From: Susulua sp964536195 | Lineage (GTDB): Bacteria > Omnitrophota > Gorgyraeia > Duberdicusellales > 4484-171 | Length of the DNA stretch: 26,537 bases | Direction: 5' to 3' | Assembly (NCBI GenBank): GCA_964536195.1 | Contig: CAZHVO010000009.1 | Location: 1-26,537, forward strand | Part shown: piece after piece, positions 23,951 through 26,537 of the stretch | Layout of the letters: each line of letters begins with the position of its first letter | Numbering within the stretch: position 1 is the first letter of the stretch | Translations under genes and position numbers: made by a program | Notes under the pieces: generated by a model | Told to the model about the DNA's origin: nothing | Database searches by the model: none | What the model saw: the letters and a program-made list of their open reading frames with translations, nothing else

Positions 23951-24559
23951 CTACTTACGCTGGCGATAGATCTCATTCAGAAGCTCTTCACTGCTGTCAA
24001 TTTGCGGTTTTTGCTCTAATGCTCGCTTAATCATACTATCAGCCTCACTGCTTTTGTATTGAAGACGTTTTAGAATTTCCTTAGTCTCAGCAACAACTTC
24101 TTTACCCAAAGGCTCTTTTAACGGTTGCCCCTCTTTTATCAAAGCAAACCTACCGACCTTACCTTGAAGGTGAGCAATGATTTGTTTTGCCCGTTGTTTT
24201 CCTATTCCAGCTAAACCTTGTAAAAAACTATCATCACCTTCTTCTATGGCTTGAGCGATTCTTGCTACCGGTTTATCAAAAGCCTTTAAAGCTGCTTTTG
24301 GGCCAACCCCGGAGACACTTATAAACTTTTCAAAGAAGTCTCTTTCCAGTTCCTCAATAAAACCGACCATTACCGGGGTACCGCGGTTTTTATCAAGATT
24401 AAAGTAGTGATAGATGACTAGCTCAATTTCTTCGCTGTCTTTGTCTAAGCGTTGCGATACAGTTCTGGGAACGCCTATTTCGTAAAAAATACCAGCAACA
24501 TCTACTACTACGCGATTTTCTTCCTTTTTTGCTAGTCTTCCTCTAATTTGGTAAATCAT
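23951..24559 (-). CDS. ruvA: Holliday junction branch migration protein RuvA
   Basis: RuvA binds four-way junctions and loads the RuvB motor. The 202 residues show the N-terminal OB fold (MIYQIRGRLAKKEENRVVVD), and two helix-hairpin-helix motifs, SVSGVGPKAALKAF (about 78-91) and LAGIGKQRAKQIIAHLQGKV (about 115-134), then a flexible linker and a C-terminal three-helix domain that contacts RuvB. ruvB, often next, is not here; scpB follows instead. It lies 25 bases after ruvC. Confidence 0.96.
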   Translation of the reverse strand: MIYQIRGRLAKKEENRVVVDVAGIFYEIGVPRTVSQRLDKDSEEIELVIYHYFNLDKNRGTPVMVGFIEELERDFFEKFISVSGVGPKAALKAFDKPVARIAQAIEEGDDSFLQGLAGIGKQRAKQIIAHLQGKVGRFALIKEGQPLKEPLGKEVVAETKEILKRLQYKSSEADSMIKRALEQKPQIDSSEELLNEIYRQRK

Positions 24560-24584
24560 ATAATTTAATGCAAATGAACAATAG

Positions 24585-25079
24585 TTAACAAGAACTCTTC
24601 AAGAGCCGATTTAATTTTTGGGAATGCGAAAAAGCAACTACCAAAGAAAAAGCATCAGCTGTATGTAAGGATTTGAATTTCCTTCCGGTTACATTTTCAG
24701 CCATCTTCTTCACTTGTTCCGAATTAGCATTGCCACGACCCAAAAAAGACTTTCGGGCCCGAGTAGGTGAATATTCAAAGAGCGCAATTTTTTCCTGATC
24801 TGAGAGAAGAACCACAACACCTCTTACTTGAGCCAGTATTCCTAAAGTGGTCGGATGTCGGTAGTGTGAGTAAAGCTTCTCAATTACAATTGCCTCAGGC
24901 TTACATTCCCGGATCTCTTTCTTCAGTTCTTGGAAAATCTGGCTCAATTTCTTAGGAAGCTCTAGACGCGGGTCAGGTTTTACTTGACCCTCTTTAATTA
25001 AACTTACTTCCAAGTTTTTCACTGTGGTAATAACGTAACCGCATGTTCGCAGGCCAACATCTACGCCTAAAACTCTCAT
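24585..25079 (-). CDS. ruvC: Holliday junction endonuclease RuvC
   Basis: RuvC cuts Holliday junctions symmetrically as a dimer. The 164-residue protein has the RNase H-like active site: Asp7 (VLGVDVGLRTCGY), Glu67 (AIVIEKLYSHYRHPTT), His139 and Asp142 (HTADAF). The third position is His, as in the Thermus enzyme, where E. coli has Asp, so it should be active. ATG 25079 is one base from the YebC stop. The order yebC-ruvC-ruvA is a common bacterial arrangement. Confidence 0.96.
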   Translation of the reverse strand: MRVLGVDVGLRTCGYVITTVKNLEVSLIKEGQVKPDPRLELPKKLSQIFQELKKEIRECKPEAIVIEKLYSHYRHPTTLGILAQVRGVVVLLSDQEKIALFEYSPTRARKSFLGRGNANSEQVKKMAENVTGRKFKSLHTADAFSLVVAFSHSQKLNRLLKSSC

Positions 25080-25080
25080 T

Positions 25081-25836
25081 CTACATTTCCTGAGCCATCT
25101 CTTCTAATACTTCATCGGGAATATCAAAGTTGGCATAAACCTTCTGGACATCATCATGATCTTCCAGGATTTCTATCAACGACAGGAGCCCCTTAGCATC
25201 ACTTCCGGTTATTTTAAGGGTTGAGTTAGGTATCTTTGTTAATTCTTCAGATACCCATTTAATTCCCTTGGCTTCAATTGCTGCTTTAACAGCTTCAAAA
25301 TTCTTCGGTTCAGTAAAGATCTCATAATTTTTATCGCTAGTTTTAATATCTTCAGCGCCAGCATCCACGGCTACCGAGAAGAGTTCGTCTTCACTTATTG
25401 AAGCTTTATCGATTAAGATATAACCCCTGGATGTAAAGATCCAGGCAACACTTCCGGCTCCAGCCATATTCCCCCCCCTCTTGGAGAAAATATTGCGGAT
25501 TTCTGCTGAAGATCGATTTTTATTATCAGTTAGGGTTTCAACAAGAATAGCTACTCCTCCCTGGCCATATCCTTCAAAAGTGCAACTGTCGTAAGTTACT
25601 CCCGGAAGTTCGCCGGTTCCTTTCTTTATAGCCTTAGTGATATTATCCTTAGGCATATTAGCAAGATTAGCGCGGTTGATAGCGGTCCGTAAGTTAGGGT
25701 TTGTATCAGGGCTACCGCCACCATTTTTTGCAGCTACGGTAATTTCCCTAATTAACTTTGTAAAAAGACGCCCACGTTTGGCATCAGCAGCACCTTTCTT
25801 GTGTTTAATGCTTGACCATTTTGAATGTCCACTCAT
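25081..25836 (-). CDS. yebC: YebC/PmpR family regulator (TACO1-like)
   Basis: A YebC/PmpR protein of 251 residues. The family has been described as DNA-binding regulators and, more recently, as ribosome-associated factors that help translate difficult sequences such as prolines. The diagnostic start MSGHSKWSSIKHKKGAADAK is intact, followed by GGSPDTNPNLRTAINRA, NMPKDNITKAIKKGTGE and EGYGQGGVAILVE. The long-form branch is suggested by the length. An AGGAGG Shine-Dalgarno sequence lies upstream of ATG 25836. The leader contains two strong hairpins (25855-25925). Confidence 0.96.
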   Translation of the reverse strand: MSGHSKWSSIKHKKGAADAKRGRLFTKLIREITVAAKNGGGSPDTNPNLRTAINRANLANMPKDNITKAIKKGTGELPGVTYDSCTFEGYGQGGVAILVETLTDNKNRSSAEIRNIFSKRGGNMAGAGSVAWIFTSRGYILIDKASISEDELFSVAVDAGAEDIKTSDKNYEIFTEPKNFEAVKAAIEAKGIKWVSEELTKIPNSTLKITGSDAKGLLSLIEILEDHDDVQKVYANFDIPDEVLEEMAQEM

Positions 25837-25854
25837 CTCCTACCTCCTCAATGA

Positions 25855-25888
25855 GATCAGCATTTTTTCAAAGAAAAAATGCTAGATC
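25855..25888. repeat. Hairpin AGCATTTTTTC-AAA-GAAAAAATGCT flanked by GATC
   Basis: Eleven perfect pairs with a 3-base loop (25859-25883), extended by GATC on both sides (25855-25858 and 25885-25888). It lies just before the yebC Shine-Dalgarno region and has no T-run after it on the minus strand, so it is not an obvious terminator. Confidence 0.6.
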
Positions 25889-25893
25889 GAATT

Positions 25894-25925
25894 GATACTG
25901 AGGGAACGAAAGTTCCCGAAGTATC
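25894..25925. repeat. Palindrome with GAAA tetraloop and tandem GA internal loop
   Basis: The plus strand reads GATACT-GA-GGGAAC-GAAA-GTTCCC-GA-AGTATC: two perfect 6-pair stems, a symmetric GA/GA internal loop and a GNRA loop. It abuts the RNase H-like gene's stop codon at 25926. The symmetry suggests either a structured RNA element if read on the plus strand or a REP-type dispersed palindrome. Confidence 0.6.
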
Positions 25926-26324
25926 TTACCATTTTAAAAAACCAGTCGCCGCTTTAGCCAATTGGTCAGCTTCCTGGTTATTTTCTCTATCAATATGGGT
26001 AATTTCAAAGCTATCTAATTTCGAAATTAAATTCTTAGCTAAGACAAAGAGTGGGTAGATGTTTTTGTTTTTTACCTTAAAATTACCCTTAACTTGCTCA
26101 CAAACCAGCTTGCTGTCAGAGAATACTTTAACCTTTTTTTGATTTTGCTCAATAGCATCAATTAAGGGAAAAATCAAAGCCATATACTCAGCAAAGTTAT
26201 TGGATTGAATGCCAAGATAAACAGCATTTTTTTTTAAAAGCTCACTACCTTGGTAAATCAAATAGCCAATACCGCTTTTTCCGGGATTACCGATTGATGA
26301 CCCGTCAATATAAATCTTTATCAT
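25926..26324 (-). CDS. RNase HI-like protein
   Basis: A 132-residue protein of the type 1 RNase H fold, which cuts the RNA strand of RNA-DNA hybrids. The four acidic active-site residues are present: Asp7 (IYIDGSSIGNPG), Glu46 (NNFAEYMAL), Asp70 (VFSDSKLV) and Asp120 (NNQEADQLAKAA). It belongs to the short 'reverse transcriptase-like/YpdQ-type' branch without the basic protrusion of E. coli RNase HI; that makes its hybrid affinity uncertain. It follows the zinc-ribbon gene, as it does in many bacteria. Confidence 0.9.
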   Translation of the reverse strand: MIKIYIDGSSIGNPGKSGIGYLIYQGSELLKKNAVYLGIQSNNFAEYMALIFPLIDAIEQNQKKVKVFSDSKLVCEQVKGNFKVKNKNIYPLFVLAKNLISKLDSFEITHIDRENNQEADQLAKAATGFLKW

Positions 26325-26350
26325 ACTTCGACGTACTTCCTTTGCTCAAT

Positions 26351-26404
26351 ATGACCCTGAGCGACGTGTGGTGAACAAAGTCGAACCAAAGTCGAATGGG
26401 TCAT
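26351..26404. repeat. REP-like palindrome with ATGACCC/GGGTCAT ends
   Basis: ATGACCC (26351-26357) and GGGTCAT (26398-26404) are perfect inverted ends. Inside are two copies of AAAGTCGAA (26377-26385, 26388-26396). The left end CCCTGAGCGACG and right end GTCGAATGGG resemble the CCCTGAGCGAAGTCGAAGGG palindromes that I remember as common dispersed repeats in many environmental genomes. The right end covers the stop codon of the zinc-ribbon gene. Confidence 0.5.
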
Positions 26405-26537
26405 TTTTGGATATCCTCAGGTATATAAAGTATGCGTACGCAATTATCGCATGATACCAGGCAGTCAAACATCTTTATTGCATTTATTTTTTGATGGTTA
26501 AGCCTCATATGACAAGCCCCGCAATTGACCCCTTTTA
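26401..26537 (-). CDS. C4-type zinc-ribbon protein, C-terminal end (partial)
   Basis: The minus strand entering from the right edge encodes 45 residues ending at TGA 26403-26401. They contain two Cys pairs, CGACHMRLN and CDNCVRILYIPED. This is the C-terminal zinc ribbon of the DUF164/zf-RING_7 family, whose N-terminal part is a long coiled coil (off the window). Its exact role is unknown; the gene is often next to an RNase H-like or NIF3-type gene, and the RNase HI-like gene does follow here. Confidence 0.85.
   Translation of the reverse strand, partial: KGVNCGACHMRLNHQKINAIKMFDCLVSCDNCVRILYIPEDIQK

Noticed and set aside
1..26537. CRISPR array, prophage or transposase gene
   Set aside because: No regularly spaced repeats, phage structural genes or transposase-like proteins were seen; all genes are ordinary chromosomal functions.

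Overview
This 26.5 kb window looks like part of a draft (probably metagenome-assembled) genome of an uncultivated, Gram-negative-type, rod-shaped anaerobe. The clues are an Rnf ion-pumping complex, a complete mreBCD-PBP2-RodA set, a carboxy(nor)spermidine polyamine route, moderate-to-low GC, frequent TTG/GTG starts and a run of exactly 100 N. The gene mix resembles Omnitrophota/PVC-like or deltaproteobacterial lineages. That placement is an impression, not a result. Gene density is very high and almost everything except one polyamine island reads on the minus strand.

Layout, left to right. (1) 1-3554, minus: rnfC-rnfD-rnfG-rnfE-rnfA, with rnfB presumably beyond the left edge. rnfA carries an in-frame TAA. 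An MFS exporter gene (3547-4791) is upstream and translationally overlaps rnfC. (2) A tRNA-Thr(CGT) at 4838-4910 with its own promoter. (3) 5074-8111, plus: the only divergent block, holding carboxynorspermidine decarboxylase, carboxynorspermidine dehydrogenase/synthase, an unusual leader with a possible 58-codon ORF, and a 119-residue pyruvoyl enzyme of the AdoMet decarboxylase family. (4) 8153-15197, minus: the cell-shape operon mreB-mreC-mreD-mrdA-rodA, followed by a B12-binding-type radical SAM protein and its DUF2344 partner. (5) 15288-21087, minus: ilvD, then a class II aldolase-like protein, a divergent 6-phosphofructokinase and a secreted DUF4139 protein. (6) 21104-23934, minus: ahcY (broken by the assembly gap), metK and scpB. 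(7) 23951-26324, minus: ruvA, ruvC, a YebC/PmpR regulator and an RNase HI-like protein. (8) At the right edge, the C-terminal end of a C4 zinc-ribbon protein.

How the genes fit together. Rnf would couple ferredoxin and NAD(H) redox chemistry to Na+ or H+ transport. The mre/PBP2/RodA set builds lateral wall. Phosphofructokinase plus aldolase is a two-step glycolytic pair. MetK and AhcY feed and drain the methyl cycle. The plus-strand island makes carboxy(nor)spermidine from a diamine and aspartate semialdehyde and decarboxylates it. That route needs no decarboxylated AdoMet, so the AdoMetDC-fold gene next to it may instead be a pyruvoyl ornithine or arginine decarboxylase that supplies the diamine.

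The most interesting points are the rnfA nonsense codon, the AdoMetDC-like gene and its structured leader, the altered phosphate-binding motifs of the phosphofructokinase, and several distinct intergenic palindromes (4971-5012, 16961-17039, 25855-25925, 26351-26404).
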